A stretch of DNA of 39,655 bases, from NCBI GenBank assembly GCA_019751945.1, contig JAIEMT010000050.1, forward strand, positions 1-39,655. Reading direction: 5' to 3'. Under the pieces are notes generated by a model. That model saw only the letters and a program-made list of their open reading frames with translations, was not told the origin of the DNA and did not search any database. The position numbers and the translations under genes are program-made. The stretch is from a bacterium. Its GTDB lineage: Bacteria > Bdellovibrionota > UBA1018. Below, one piece after another: positions 1 to 8,292 of this stretch; position 1 is the first letter of the stretch, and every line of letters starts with the position of its first letter.

Positions 1-109
1 ATGTTTGGATTCTGGTGAACCCATTCTAAACGCGGTGAGGTCATGCTGCAATTTCAACTAAGTTTAGCACTCCGCCGTTCAAAACGATCAGGATTTTATT
101 GCCATCTAT

Positions 110-1591
110 TTGCAGGATTCCTTTTCTACGATTCTCTTCGAAGAAAATTCGACGGTATTACAGAGTTTGCTAGGCATGGACATCGCGTTTCAGAATCAGA
201 AAAAGTATGAAGGCGTCCATCAGCCTATGATTGACATGCCCGGAAATCGTCTCGTCCTGCACGATGATTTCGGAATGCCCAACGGAGAAAAAGTTTTTAA
301 TCGAAATCTTTATGATCTCTTCGGGAAACGAACCGACCTTGGACACGGTGCGATTCTGATTGGGTTAAGTAATAAGACTCAAAAAAAATATAAACGCCTC
401 CTCGAACAATTTGCTGATGCGTCTTTTCCTAAGAATCCCGTTCCCACTCAAACGATGAAAGGTGCTGACTACTTTGTTTTTTCGAATAACGGTAAAGTCC
501 TCGACTACAGCCTCCTCTTCATGGCCTTTTATGGGGATACTGATATCGCTTCATTCATTGCAAATGGTTTGAGCGGTCTCACTAGCGTATTTGACCTTCC
601 TATTCTCAATAAGCAGGGCGCGTTTCAAGACATCGAAATGTTCCGGGAAGTCGGCGATGCAGACGGAAGTTTTTGGTTTAATTTCGCGTCGGACAATCTT
701 CCGGCAGTTCTTGGAGCAATCGTTTCCTACAAAGGAAATCCTTCAGTAGGTCGCGGTTATAGCACTTTCGCAAAACGGCGCGATCGCACTCCGAAACCCG
801 AAGGATTTTTTGGAGTTTACAAACCAGATGAACTCCCTTTTGAGCCGGCAAATGATCCTGATGCCATCGTTCAAGGATATAACTGTTTGGACTTCGTTTA
901 TACCGTGGCTCAGGCTTCTGGAGCTATTTCTCCAAGAGAAGCTCATGACATCAAGGCCGAGATCCTTTTTCCGAAGGAGCCACTAGATCTTTCTAGAAAG
1001 CTCCCGTTAGGTGCCACCGGTCTGACATTAGAAAGTTGGTTGAATTCTTATAAACCGAATGCCCTCATGATGGCAGCAGCGATGCCAGATCTGAGCAGCG
1101 GATCGTTGCAGCTTTTTGATCTACCCCAACTCGCACGTGGAGTAATCGAGCAGTCCATGCGCACGGGACTAGTTCCTCCGTTTGGTCGAATTAATGTTTT
1201 TGATCAGACCAAGGGAATCCGTTTTCTTCGCGAAAAAGTTGAACGAAATCGTGCTCAGGGACGTACTGGAAGCTCAGGTTATCCTGCCCTTTCAGTTCGA
1301 GAGGAACTCTATAGCCTTCGTAAAATGGCTGAGAAAAATATCTTGCCCACAACCATCGGTCCCCAATCTCGTTATGATACAGCTGATTCAGCTGGTTTCT
1401 TAAGTTCGCCGGAATATCGCGAATATCTTGCCGAGGCAGAACACCTCCGAAAGGTCGGTATTCGTAATCTGGGCGGAAACTACAAAACCCCATCCGGGGA
1501 GACTGTGTATCTGAGCGGTGAAGCGGTGCTTGCGAAATTTAAAGAGATTCAAGACGCTGCTGCGAAGCAGATCGGTCACATAGACAGGTAG
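110..1591 (+). CDS. Unknown protein, possible permuted papain-like (NlpC/YiiX/LRAT-type) fold
   Basis: About 493 residues, no family recognised with confidence. A His in the local motif LGHGAILIG (H79) and a Cys in GYNCLDFVYTV (C259) are arranged as in circularly permuted papain-like proteins, where an early His-Gly strand is followed much later by an Asn-Cys helix. This is a pattern guess only. The start is uncertain: an in-frame stop lies at 65-67, the first usable codon is TTG at 110, the next Met is at 176, and no good ribosome site precedes either. No signal peptide is visible in this frame. The stop is 9 bp before the next gene, so the two are probably co-transcribed. The alternative is a Bdellovibrionota-specific protein with no catalytic role. 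Confidence 0.6.
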   Translation: MQDSFSTILFEENSTVLQSLLGMDIAFQNQKKYEGVHQPMIDMPGNRLVLHDDFGMPNGEKVFNRNLYDLFGKRTDLGHGAILIGLSNKTQKKYKRLLEQFADASFPKNPVPTQTMKGADYFVFSNNGKVLDYSLLFMAFYGDTDIASFIANGLSGLTSVFDLPILNKQGAFQDIEMFREVGDADGSFWFNFASDNLPAVLGAIVSYKGNPSVGRGYSTFAKRRDRTPKPEGFFGVYKPDELPFEPANDPDAIVQGYNCLDFVYTVAQASGAISPREAHDIKAEILFPKEPLDLSRKLPLGATGLTLESWLNSYKPNALMMAAAMPDLSSGSLQLFDLPQLARGVIEQSMRTGLVPPFGRINVFDQTKGIRFLREKVERNRAQGRTGSSGYPALSVREELYSLRKMAEKNILPTTIGPQSRYDTADSAGFLSSPEYREYLAEAEHLRKVGIRNLGGNYKTPSGETVYLSGEAVLAKFKEIQDAAAKQIGHIDR

Positions 1592-1600
1592 GAAGAGTTC

Positions 1601-3340
1601 ATGCCTCGTCAGTTTGCTTGGACAGTGATTGTACTTGCGATTTTTTCGAGCTCCGAAAAGTGCTGGGCCGAATCGCGCGTCGTCTACGAGTCTGGCAATA
1701 TTCAGGCGGCCGTCCTCGAAGGAAGTTGGCGTCAGATTGGGAGCGATGCAGCCAGGCTGAGTCGACTCGATCAGAAGCAGCTCCTCCCCCTCGTGATCAA
1801 GAGAAACTTTGATCGTCTCGTGAATGAAAATGTTCCCGATCAGGGGAATATGCGTGCGCGTCCTGGTATTTTCCTCACCAAGCTGATTGCGAAGATTCCG
1901 GCTGAAGACATGGAGATTTTTAAGGGCGTCTCTGAAAGCCTCAATATTTCGGCGGATGAAATTGCTCGCGCTTACCTCATCCCTGAGATGAATAACTACA
2001 TCGCGATTGCTCTGAAAACCAAGTCGCAGGCTGCGATTATGGGGTTGTTTAATTGCACTTCGTTTTCTACTCAGGCGAGTGATGTTCGGATTCTGGCTCG
2101 CAATATGGATTTTCCAGGCACTGGAATTCTGGACAAGTCCCTAGCTCTCTATTTGCTGGTGCCTGAGCAGGGACACAAGATTCTGACCGTCTCTCCTCGC
2201 GGAATTCCCGTACCTGGGATTTCCGGAATGAATGACCAGGGGCTATCTCTGGTTCTGCACACGGCTTATTCCAAGAGCATTGACATGGAGGGTGCGAGTG
2301 CTCCTGTGCTTTCCATCAATCGTGAAATCTTGCAGAAAGCTGCATCGATTGACGAAGCCGTGGCTATTTACAAAAAGTATCGCTATCGAAGTGGCTGGTT
2401 AGTTCATGTTGCTGACTCGAAATCTTCCGCTGTGATTGAACTCAGCGGAAAGGGTGTCACCGTATTTCAGAGAGAAACGGGCTTGACGGCACTGACGAAT
2501 TCTTATCAATCCGAAAGGGAACGTGCCGACGAATTACGGTTTTCTCCTGGAGCGGAGTTGCATAATCGAGATCGCTTGGCTCGATTGTACGAACTTGCTC
2601 CCGGCGTGAAGCAAATCTCCGACGCGATGGGCGTGCTTTCGGATTCTTACTCCCCCTACTCACGTTCACAGGTGGATTTTTCGAACAGTGCCATCCGGGC
2701 TGTCGACCAAGTCTCCAGTATGATTTTTGTTCCGAACAAAGCTGAGCTCTGGGTTGCCGATGGGTTGACTCCCTCGAGTTTGGGAACCTTTTATCGTTTC
2801 AGTATCGACCAGATGCTGAAGGCAGAGCGACCTCTGCCGATTGAAAATTCGGCTCAACCCGTACCAGCATCGCATCGTTACGGCTTGGCGAATGCCGAGA
2901 TCAATCAGAATTCTAATGGCAAGGCCGGATACACTCAACTCTTAGAAGCTGGAAAGCTTGCCAGAGATTGCAGTTTCGATCTCATGATTGGTTCTCAGGC
3001 GATGAGCCGGAAGGAAAATGAAACCGCTGCAAAGGCGTTGGCCTCGGCCGCGACCTGCCAGGTTCTGAGTCCTCATCACCAGGCGATTGCGCTCTATTTG
3101 AAAGGGTTGAATCTGATTATTCTGAAGGCGCCTCTCAAAGATTCAGGCGAATATTTATCGGCTGCCCTGCAGCTCGAAGTCGCTCTTCCAAAGACCTTGG
3201 GGATTGATGCGGATTCCAGTTTGATCAAGGGGATTCAAGAGGATTTAGCCTCCATCAATGCCGGGAAGGAGCCTTCGGGCCTTCGATTTCGGGATTATGG
3301 GTTAGATTTCAAAGTCGGCGACAAGGTTTTGGGCTGGTAA
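1601..3340 (+). CDS. Secreted Ntn hydrolase, peptidase C45 / acyl-CoA:6-APA acyltransferase-like
   Basis: 579 residues with a signal peptide ending near CWA-ES (residue 23-24). Residues about 150-290 carry the C45 signature: FNCTSF with Cys152 as the expected autocatalytically exposed nucleophile, then a strand with ILARNMDFPG (167-172), GISGMNDQGLSL, and SGWLVHVADS. In the family, cleavage before the Cys frees an N-terminal nucleophile that hydrolyses or transfers amide-bonded acyl groups. The substrate here is unknown. The C-terminal ~200 residues look like a helical extension. A strong ribosome site (AGGAAGAG) sits just before the ATG. Between an unknown protein and a peptidoglycan amidase, a periplasmic or extracellular amide hydrolase is plausible. 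Confidence 0.75.
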   Translation: MPRQFAWTVIVLAIFSSSEKCWAESRVVYESGNIQAAVLEGSWRQIGSDAARLSRLDQKQLLPLVIKRNFDRLVNENVPDQGNMRARPGIFLTKLIAKIPAEDMEIFKGVSESLNISADEIARAYLIPEMNNYIAIALKTKSQAAIMGLFNCTSFSTQASDVRILARNMDFPGTGILDKSLALYLLVPEQGHKILTVSPRGIPVPGISGMNDQGLSLVLHTAYSKSIDMEGASAPVLSINREILQKAASIDEAVAIYKKYRYRSGWLVHVADSKSSAVIELSGKGVTVFQRETGLTALTNSYQSERERADELRFSPGAELHNRDRLARLYELAPGVKQISDAMGVLSDSYSPYSRSQVDFSNSAIRAVDQVSSMIFVPNKAELWVADGLTPSSLGTFYRFSIDQMLKAERPLPIENSAQPVPASHRYGLANAEINQNSNGKAGYTQLLEAGKLARDCSFDLMIGSQAMSRKENETAAKALASAATCQVLSPHHQAIALYLKGLNLIILKAPLKDSGEYLSAALQLEVALPKTLGIDADSSLIKGIQEDLASINAGKEPSGLRFRDYGLDFKVGDKVLGW

Positions 3341-3382
3341 TAGCCCTGCCCTCTAGGGTTGCGAAAGCCCCCAATCCCTGTT

Positions 3383-3416
3383 AACCCGACCCCCTCTTAT
3401 GGGGCGGGGTTTTCTC
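3383..3416 (+). terminator. Terminator-like hairpin overlapping the amidase start
   Basis: AACCC (3383-3387) pairs with GGGTT (3407-3411), and CCCC (3391-3394) with GGGG (3401-3404), leaving a TCTTAT loop and a small internal loop. The stem is followed by a short T/C-rich run (TTCTCTC). It lies about 40 bp after the C45 gene stop, where a terminator is expected. The ATG of the next gene begins in the loop at 3399. Confidence 0.5.
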
Positions 3417-4868
3417 TCAGCCGTTGGGCTTAGCATCGTGATTTTTTCAACAGTCTCCTCAGCTTGGGCGTCGATTGATGCTCGGGTTTTTGAGGCGATG
3501 GATCTGGAGTTTAACGGGGTCCCCCCGGCCAAAGGCAGGGTTGGAAAGCCGCTCTGGACAGCTCTGGAGCTCTATCAGCGCAAGGAGGATGTTCTGGCTC
3601 ATTTCGGGGCACCTCCCGAAATTGACTATGACAGCCGCTGGCAGGATTTGATCCAGGTTCGGCCCTTTTCGCAGTCCTCCCAAGGCATCACCGATCTCTT
3701 GAAGTATTTGGACCCCGAGGCTCAATTTGGCAGGTTTTTTGAGGTCGGTACCCTGCCCTCGCTGCTCCGGGCTTATAGGGACCGGGATTCCCGGTCGGTT
3801 TCCGATTACGACGTTCCGTTTCTGCCCGCAACCCTCGCGCAGCCCCCTGCCTTCTTAGAGGGCATTCAAAAGGCTGCCGCTCAGAAGGGTTCGGCAAAGC
3901 CCCTGCAGGGCCTGCGAATTGCCCTGGACCCCGGCCACATGGGGTCGAAGAAATGGGATCAGCTGAGCGGCAAGTACATTGTGGATATCAAGTCCGGCAA
4001 ACGCTTGAGTGAGGGCGAGATTGCCCTTCAAACGGCCCTGCTTTTAGAAGCCGAACTCACCCGCCTAGGTGCGCAGGTGTTTGTGACGAGGAGGGGAATG
4101 CATGCGGTGACTCCCCTGCCCTACGACCAACTCGATGTGGATGAATTTGCAGTTCGGTACTTGCGCGAAAACTCGCTTACCTCGTGGTTCACGGATTTGA
4201 TTCAGACGCAAAATAAGGGAGCTCCCCTTTACGCAAGTTTTAAAAATAGCTCGAATTTTAAGGCACTTTTTACGGATTATGCAAAGTCTGTGTACTATTT
4301 ATTAGGCGCGGATCTGCAAGCTCGTGCGGAAATCATCGAAGCTTTTGACCCGCATATTACTTTAGTTCTTCACTATGACGTGGCTACGAGTTCATCTGCA
4401 GACCATGGTTTATCTGCCGGTGGGCGGAACGGAACCAAGGCCTACGTGGTGGGAAGTTTTGAGGAAGAAGAGTTTGCTTCCGCCGAAGATCGCTTCTTTT
4501 TTGTAAAGCATTTGATGGAACCTGAAGCTTGGAATGAATCCGTGAAGCTCAGTCAGGCGATGGTGGATACCTTACAGACCCAGCTCGCTATTCCGTTCGA
4601 TAAGAGCGGGGGGAGCGCTAAACAGACCATTTCTCCCGGGGTTTTTTCACGAAATCTTGTACTTTGTCGGAACCTCACAGGCCATGCTTTGAGCTATCTT
4701 GAGATTCTCTTCTATAATGATCCTAAGGAGTTCGCGGAACTCACGAAGTCCAATTACACAATGACTATTGATGGTAAGGCCTACCCCTATTCGCAGCGCT
4801 TGGTGGACGTGTCGAATGCCCTTCGGGACGGCGTTCTGGCCTACGTTGGGAAGCATTTTTTAAATTAA
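3399..4868 (+). CDS. N-acetylmuramoyl-L-alanine amidase, Amidase_3 family, exported
   Basis: 489 residues. The signal peptide ends near SSAWA-SI (residue 24). A ~145-residue N-terminal region of unknown fold precedes the zinc amidase domain (about 170-485). The domain opens with LRIALDPGHMGS (zinc ligand H180), continues with SEGEIALQTALLLEAEL (E205 in the position of the second ligand) and VFVTRRG, then TLVLHYDV (H325, replacing the usual SIHANA-type strand). The family cleaves the lactyl-Ala bond between MurNAc and the stem peptide. A large insertion lies between the second and third ligands. The start was chosen because it gives a good signal peptide; an in-frame stop lies at 3354-3356. 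No purine-rich ribosome site precedes it, and it sits within a hairpin. Confidence 0.8.
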   Translation: MGRGFLSAVGLSIVIFSTVSSAWASIDARVFEAMDLEFNGVPPAKGRVGKPLWTALELYQRKEDVLAHFGAPPEIDYDSRWQDLIQVRPFSQSSQGITDLLKYLDPEAQFGRFFEVGTLPSLLRAYRDRDSRSVSDYDVPFLPATLAQPPAFLEGIQKAAAQKGSAKPLQGLRIALDPGHMGSKKWDQLSGKYIVDIKSGKRLSEGEIALQTALLLEAELTRLGAQVFVTRRGMHAVTPLPYDQLDVDEFAVRYLRENSLTSWFTDLIQTQNKGAPLYASFKNSSNFKALFTDYAKSVYYLLGADLQARAEIIEAFDPHITLVLHYDVATSSSADHGLSAGGRNGTKAYVVGSFEEEEFASAEDRFFFVKHLMEPEAWNESVKLSQAMVDTLQTQLAIPFDKSGGSAKQTISPGVFSRNLVLCRNLTGHALSYLEILFYNDPKEFAELTKSNYTMTIDGKAYPYSQRLVDVSNALRDGVLAYVGKHFLN

Positions 4869-4891
4869 ATAAGAATAACTAAATAAATTGG

Positions 4892-4920
4892 TTGACTAGG
4901 CGCACCATAATCACTAAATT
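4892..4920 (+). promoter_or_regulatory. Sigma70-type promoter for the 4956 lipoprotein
   Basis: TTGACT (4892-4897), a 17-bp spacer and TAAATT (4915-4920). The predicted transcript would start about 30 nt before the ATG at 4956. The surrounding 4860-4955 sequence is AT-rich. Confidence 0.55.
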
Positions 4921-4955
4921 GCGCTCAAAGACTATTTTATTTTTAGAGTAATTTT

Positions 4956-5642
4956 ATGAAGTACTTGTCGTATGTCGCTTTGGTCCCAATGGCTCTTTCG
5001 CTCGCAGCTTGTAAGAAGGAATGGTCGCATGACACTTGCGAAATTCGCTACCTGCCGAAATTGGTTTTCGTCACGAAGGATGGAAAACATCGCCAGATCA
5101 TCGACTACGCACGAGTGGCTGGTGAACTTGAAGCAAAGCGATATACCTTTGCTGACGACGGCACCCTCACCGCTCGCCTCTTCATCAAGTATCAAGGCTT
5201 GAAAGATGCTACGAAAGCGAAGTGCTCGGTACAGCTCGCTGTATTGAACAACTTAAACTCTCCCGCTGCTGATCAAGGCGCAGGCGTGACGTTGAAAACT
5301 GTTTCTGCAGATAGCACTGTGAAGTGGAACGGTCCGGTGGGTGACATCGACCAAGCCTGCTTCCAAGAAGATGGCTATCAAGCTCTGATTCTCGAGCTCT
5401 TAGATAAGACCCCGTATTGTAACCGCATCAGCCCATCGGCTCCGAAGCCCGCTGGCGACAAGAGTCCGGTCGTTGATGTTAAACCGTATTTGTATAATCA
5501 AGATCAGCAGCAGCAACAGCTTCAGATTAAGACTGAGCCGAAGCCCGCAGCAGCTCTACCACAGCCAGCTCCAGCCGATAAGATGATCGAGCTAGAGCCT
5601 GCTGGTGCGCCGGTAGCTCAGCCGGGACACGAAGCTCCGTAA
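4956..5642 (+). CDS. Lipoprotein of unknown function with Gln/Pro-rich tail
   Basis: 228 residues, no family recognised. The N-terminus MKYLSYVALVPMALSLAAC is a lipoprotein signal with the acylated Cys at residue 19, followed by Lys-Lys. Residues 25-155 form a compact region with four or five cysteines (for example in HDTCEIRY, KAKCSVQL, DQACFQE, TPYCNRI), which may make disulfides in the periplasm. From about residue 180 the tail is low complexity: a run of glutamines, then Pro/Ala/Glu-rich sequence, probably an unstructured spacer. It has its own promoter and faces a convergent lipoprotein gene 9 bp after its stop. Confidence 0.75.
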   Translation: MKYLSYVALVPMALSLAACKKEWSHDTCEIRYLPKLVFVTKDGKHRQIIDYARVAGELEAKRYTFADDGTLTARLFIKYQGLKDATKAKCSVQLAVLNNLNSPAADQGAGVTLKTVSADSTVKWNGPVGDIDQACFQEDGYQALILELLDKTPYCNRISPSAPKPAGDKSPVVDVKPYLYNQDQQQQQLQIKTEPKPAAALPQPAPADKMIELEPAGAPVAQPGHEAP

Positions 5643-5651
5643 CGAACCTGG

Positions 5652-6365
5652 TTATTTGGGGATGCCGCCGACTTTGCGGGTATCCACAACATCGCCATCG
5701 CTCCACTGACCTTCGTCAGGGGCTTTGGCAGGACGGCCAGAGATCTTGCTTCTCTTGGCGATTTCTGCTGAAGGACCGTTTAACGTTTCGTTGGCAGCCT
5801 TGGTATCAGCAATCAGTTTTTCAACAGTGCTGCTAGTGATTCTGAAAACAGCAGTGACGGTAGCAGAAGCGTCTTTCGTGTCGCCGCTGAAACTGGCGAT
5901 ATCTTTACGTTCACCAACAAAGGTTCTGCCGGCTGCTTTTAAGGTAATTGTAATATCCTGGTCAGCATTGAGTTGATCAGGAAACTTTGAGTCTTTGAAG
6001 CTAAAACTTGCGAAAACCTTTCGACCGCTAATCTGTGCAGGCTGAGTGCCCTTTGGGCCTCCTACTACTGCGAAGGAAATGGTGGCGGACTTGTCGTTCT
6101 CAAGCTCTGTAAACAGAGCTCTTTTCTTGTTTCCATCCAGCAATTCCAGATCACCTTCGAAGGAAACTTCTACGACTTTATACTTTGAAGAACCGCGAAT
6201 GACGCTGGTCTTGGTTTCATATCGAACCATGCCGTAATCATCGACTACGGGTCTGGTGGTTTGAATGATAGTGCCTGGGCAGCCAGTCAGCACGGTGGCT
6301 GCGGCGATCAACGAAGCTGTATATAGAACCTTTTCTGAAAAACTCTTCTTAATGGTGCGACGCAT
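5652..6365 (-). CDS. Lipoprotein of unknown function
   Basis: 237 residues. The lipobox VLTGC places the acylated Cys at residue 29, after a long basic N-terminus (MRRTIKKSF) and a hydrophobic stretch. The mature protein is rich in short beta-strand-like segments (for example KVVEVSFEGDLELL and ITITLKAAGRTF), suggesting an all-beta periplasmic domain, followed by a charged tail of roughly 60 residues. GAGGA sits 8 bases before the ATG and supports this start. Its end nearly abuts the convergent 4956 gene. No function can be assigned. Confidence 0.75.
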   Translation of the reverse strand: MRRTIKKSFSEKVLYTASLIAAATVLTGCPGTIIQTTRPVVDDYGMVRYETKTSVIRGSSKYKVVEVSFEGDLELLDGNKKRALFTELENDKSATISFAVVGGPKGTQPAQISGRKVFASFSFKDSKFPDQLNADQDITITLKAAGRTFVGERKDIASFSGDTKDASATVTAVFRITSSTVEKLIADTKAANETLNGPSAEIAKRSKISGRPAKAPDEGQWSDGDVVDTRKVGGIPK

Positions 6366-6606
6366 AGGTCATTCCTCTTCTCTCTACCCCAAGAAAAGCA
6401 AGTCTGATGCCGAGCTGGGTTAAATTGTAACTATTGAAAAAGTAGGACATTTCCGGGTTTGGAAGTGTACCGGGATTAGGCGGTCGGTGACCAAAGTTTA
6501 GACAGGTGTAATTCCTAAACGGGCGATGGGATGGGGAGATTTTCAGTGCTCGCACCGAAACTTCTGCGAATTTTTTTGTGGCACAGCGTCTGCAAAAGCA
6601 AAGCGC
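6366..6606. promoter_or_regulatory. Divergent intergenic region
   Basis: About 240 bp between divergently transcribed secreted-protein genes. Candidate -10 boxes are TGTAAT (6507-6512, + strand) and TACAAT on the minus strand (complement of 6424-6429). Neither has a convincing -35 box at standard spacing, so the promoters are only suggested. No RNA gene was seen. Confidence 0.3.
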
Positions 6607-7089
6607 ATGAAGTATCTAAATTTTTATTTCCGAGGCCGCCGTAAGAAATTTGTTGTTGCCGCAATTTTACTCTCCTCTTCTCTAGTTTTGCCCCGAGCGG
6701 AGGCTGCAGACGATGTTCCTGCTCAGGCCGAGACTGCTCGCAAAGCCTGCATGGTGATGGTCGCGACGGTTCAGGGATCTGGCGCTTACAAAAGATATGT
6801 TTCGGACAAGTGCCAACTGACCTACTTCGAAGAGTTGAAAGGCAATGGCCAGCAAAAGAAGGATCTTTCAAAAGAGTGCGCGGCCTTTACTCAGAACGTG
6901 GATGCTTACATTTCAGAAATTCCAAAGGCTCCAAAAGAGAAGCAAGAAGAACTGAAGAAAAATGCAGAATCCCGCCGGGACCGAATTAAGGTTCTTTGCG
7001 GAGCTCCGAAAAAAGGCGTCGTTGAAGCCGGTGAAGTTCGAATTTTGGAGGTGGGCCCAGAAGAGCGTTCTTCGGGCGCTGCTAATTAA
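6607..7089 (+). CDS. Small exported protein of unknown function
   Basis: 160 residues from the ATG at 6607. An in-frame upstream codon at 6526 would add 27 residues ahead of an obvious signal peptide (MKYLNFYFRGRRKKFVVAAI..., cleaved near AEA-AD), so the inner start is preferred. The mature part is mostly helical and Lys/Glu-rich (PKEKQEELKKNAESRRDR), with four cysteines that could form two disulfides. The following gene starts 11 bp downstream, and the pair is probably an operon of periplasmic proteins. No family recognised. Confidence 0.65.
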   Translation: MKYLNFYFRGRRKKFVVAAILLSSSLVLPRAEAADDVPAQAETARKACMVMVATVQGSGAYKRYVSDKCQLTYFEELKGNGQQKKDLSKECAAFTQNVDAYISEIPKAPKEKQEELKKNAESRRDRIKVLCGAPKKGVVEAGEVRILEVGPEERSSGAAN

Positions 7090-7100
7090 CCGAGGTTTTT

Positions 7101-7733
7101 ATGAAGCTCCTTGGAAAAATTCAGGTCGCATTTCTGATCCTCTTTCTGAGCGCTCCTGCTTTTGCGGCTCAGTCTCGAAGCCAAACGGGCCAAATTCGCG
7201 CCGCGGATTCAACAGAACTTCCTGCTGTCCCGGGATCGGAACCGGAAATTCGATTAGAAATTTATATTTTTGAGATTCCTAACAACACTGTTTTGGATCA
7301 GCAGATTCAAGCGTGCTCGGACAAGGCAACAGTAAGAGGCGACAGCCTTGCGTTTAAGTACTCTCCTGCATTTAATCCCCAGTTTAAAAGTATGGATCAG
7401 CTGGCTTTGTACATCTTCATGGCTGAATCCTCCTATAAGCTCGAATGCCTCATGAATCTGCTTCCTAAGCAGGGCGTGAGTTGCCAACAACAGGATGTGT
7501 TTTTCGAAAAGGCCAGGCTGATTCGCGAAGGACTATTGGTAGCTACCGAGAAGCTTCGAGAAGTGGCGCCGATTGACCAAACCGCCCATCAAAAAGTTTT
7601 GGAAAGTTTGAATCGGGCTGAACAAAGGATTCCGAATGATTGCCCTCAGAAACGAAAAGGGAAACCCTCCCGTTTTAATGAGGCGGCGTTAGAAATGCCG
7701 GAATTTTTTGGAGCCGGTTCAGCCGAGAATTAA
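7101..7733 (+). CDS. Exported protein of unknown function
   Basis: 210 residues with a clear signal peptide ending near AFA-AQ (residue 23). GAGG precedes the ATG by five T residues. The mature part contains a strand-rich start (EIRLEIYIFEIP), a helical middle and four cysteines (QACSDK, LECLMNL, VSCQQQD, NDCPQK), again suggesting disulfide-bonded periplasmic or extracellular folding. It follows the 6607 gene closely. A perfect 9-bp stem-loop lies directly after its stop. No domain recognised. Confidence 0.65.
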   Translation: MKLLGKIQVAFLILFLSAPAFAAQSRSQTGQIRAADSTELPAVPGSEPEIRLEIYIFEIPNNTVLDQQIQACSDKATVRGDSLAFKYSPAFNPQFKSMDQLALYIFMAESSYKLECLMNLLPKQGVSCQQQDVFFEKARLIREGLLVATEKLREVAPIDQTAHQKVLESLNRAEQRIPNDCPQKRKGKPSRFNEAALEMPEFFGAGSAEN

Positions 7734-7739
7734 TTTGAT

Positions 7740-7763
7740 TCGCGATAACTTTTCTTATCGCGA
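7740..7763. other. Perfect 9-bp stem-loop between two secreted-protein genes
   Basis: TCGCGATAA (7740-7748), a CTTTTC loop and TTATCGCGA (7755-7763). No T-run follows on the + strand. On the - strand the next bases are AATCAAATTAATT, also not a classical terminator. It lies 7 bp after one stop and 28 bp before the next likely start, so it could be an mRNA stabiliser or processing site, a weak terminator or an operator. Confidence 0.6.
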
Positions 7764-7791
7764 GTGTAGGATCGAAGGAAAAAGCAGTCGA

Positions 7792-8292
7792 ATGCGGACG
7801 GTGAAGCAAAAAGGGAGCTGGTTTTTATCCCCCCTCCCCCTTATTTTCCTCTCTCTTTTTGCTTCCCATTGTGGACTCGCCGACCGCGAGACCGCGAAGA
7901 AACCCCGCGTGACCCTCCAACCCACCAGTGTTTCGAGTGGGGAAGGCATTCAAACTTACAAAGTTTCTGGCGACCCCATGGTGGTCACTTGGACCGTTTC
8001 CCCCGGTTACCAAGCCGACTACACCTTGCAGTCTTGCCCCGGTACGGGTGAAGACGAAGTCACGGGTTGCATCGATGTTCTGAGTTTTCTCTGTTTAGGA
8101 CGTACGGTCTGTTCGGTTGTGGAATCCAGTCAGGGCACTGAGCTCGCCCAAATGTCGATTTCTCAGGATGTTCACCTGACGACTTCTGACATTACTTTCA
8201 GTGGGACGTTAAGCACCGAACTCTCGCACATTCTTTACGGTCGCTACCTCAAGATTCGCGTTTCGCGCGTCAATCTCAGCGATCATTTATAG
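7792..8292 (+). CDS. Small lipoprotein of unknown function
   Basis: 166 residues from the ATG at 7792. The upstream in-frame start at 7708 overlaps the preceding gene and would add 28 residues before the signal peptide. The signal ends in a lipobox-like FASHC, placing the acylated Cys about 25 residues in. The mature protein is Thr/Ser/Val-rich with likely beta strands and four cysteines in a cluster (TLQSCPGTG, TGCIDV, FLCLGRTVCSVV). The 3' end overlaps the convergent 8283 gene by 10 bp. No family recognised. Confidence 0.6.
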   Translation: MRTVKQKGSWFLSPLPLIFLSLFASHCGLADRETAKKPRVTLQPTSVSSGEGIQTYKVSGDPMVVTWTVSPGYQADYTLQSCPGTGEDEVTGCIDVLSFLCLGRTVCSVVESSQGTELAQMSISQDVHLTTSDITFSGTLSTELSHILYGRYLKIRVSRVNLSDHL

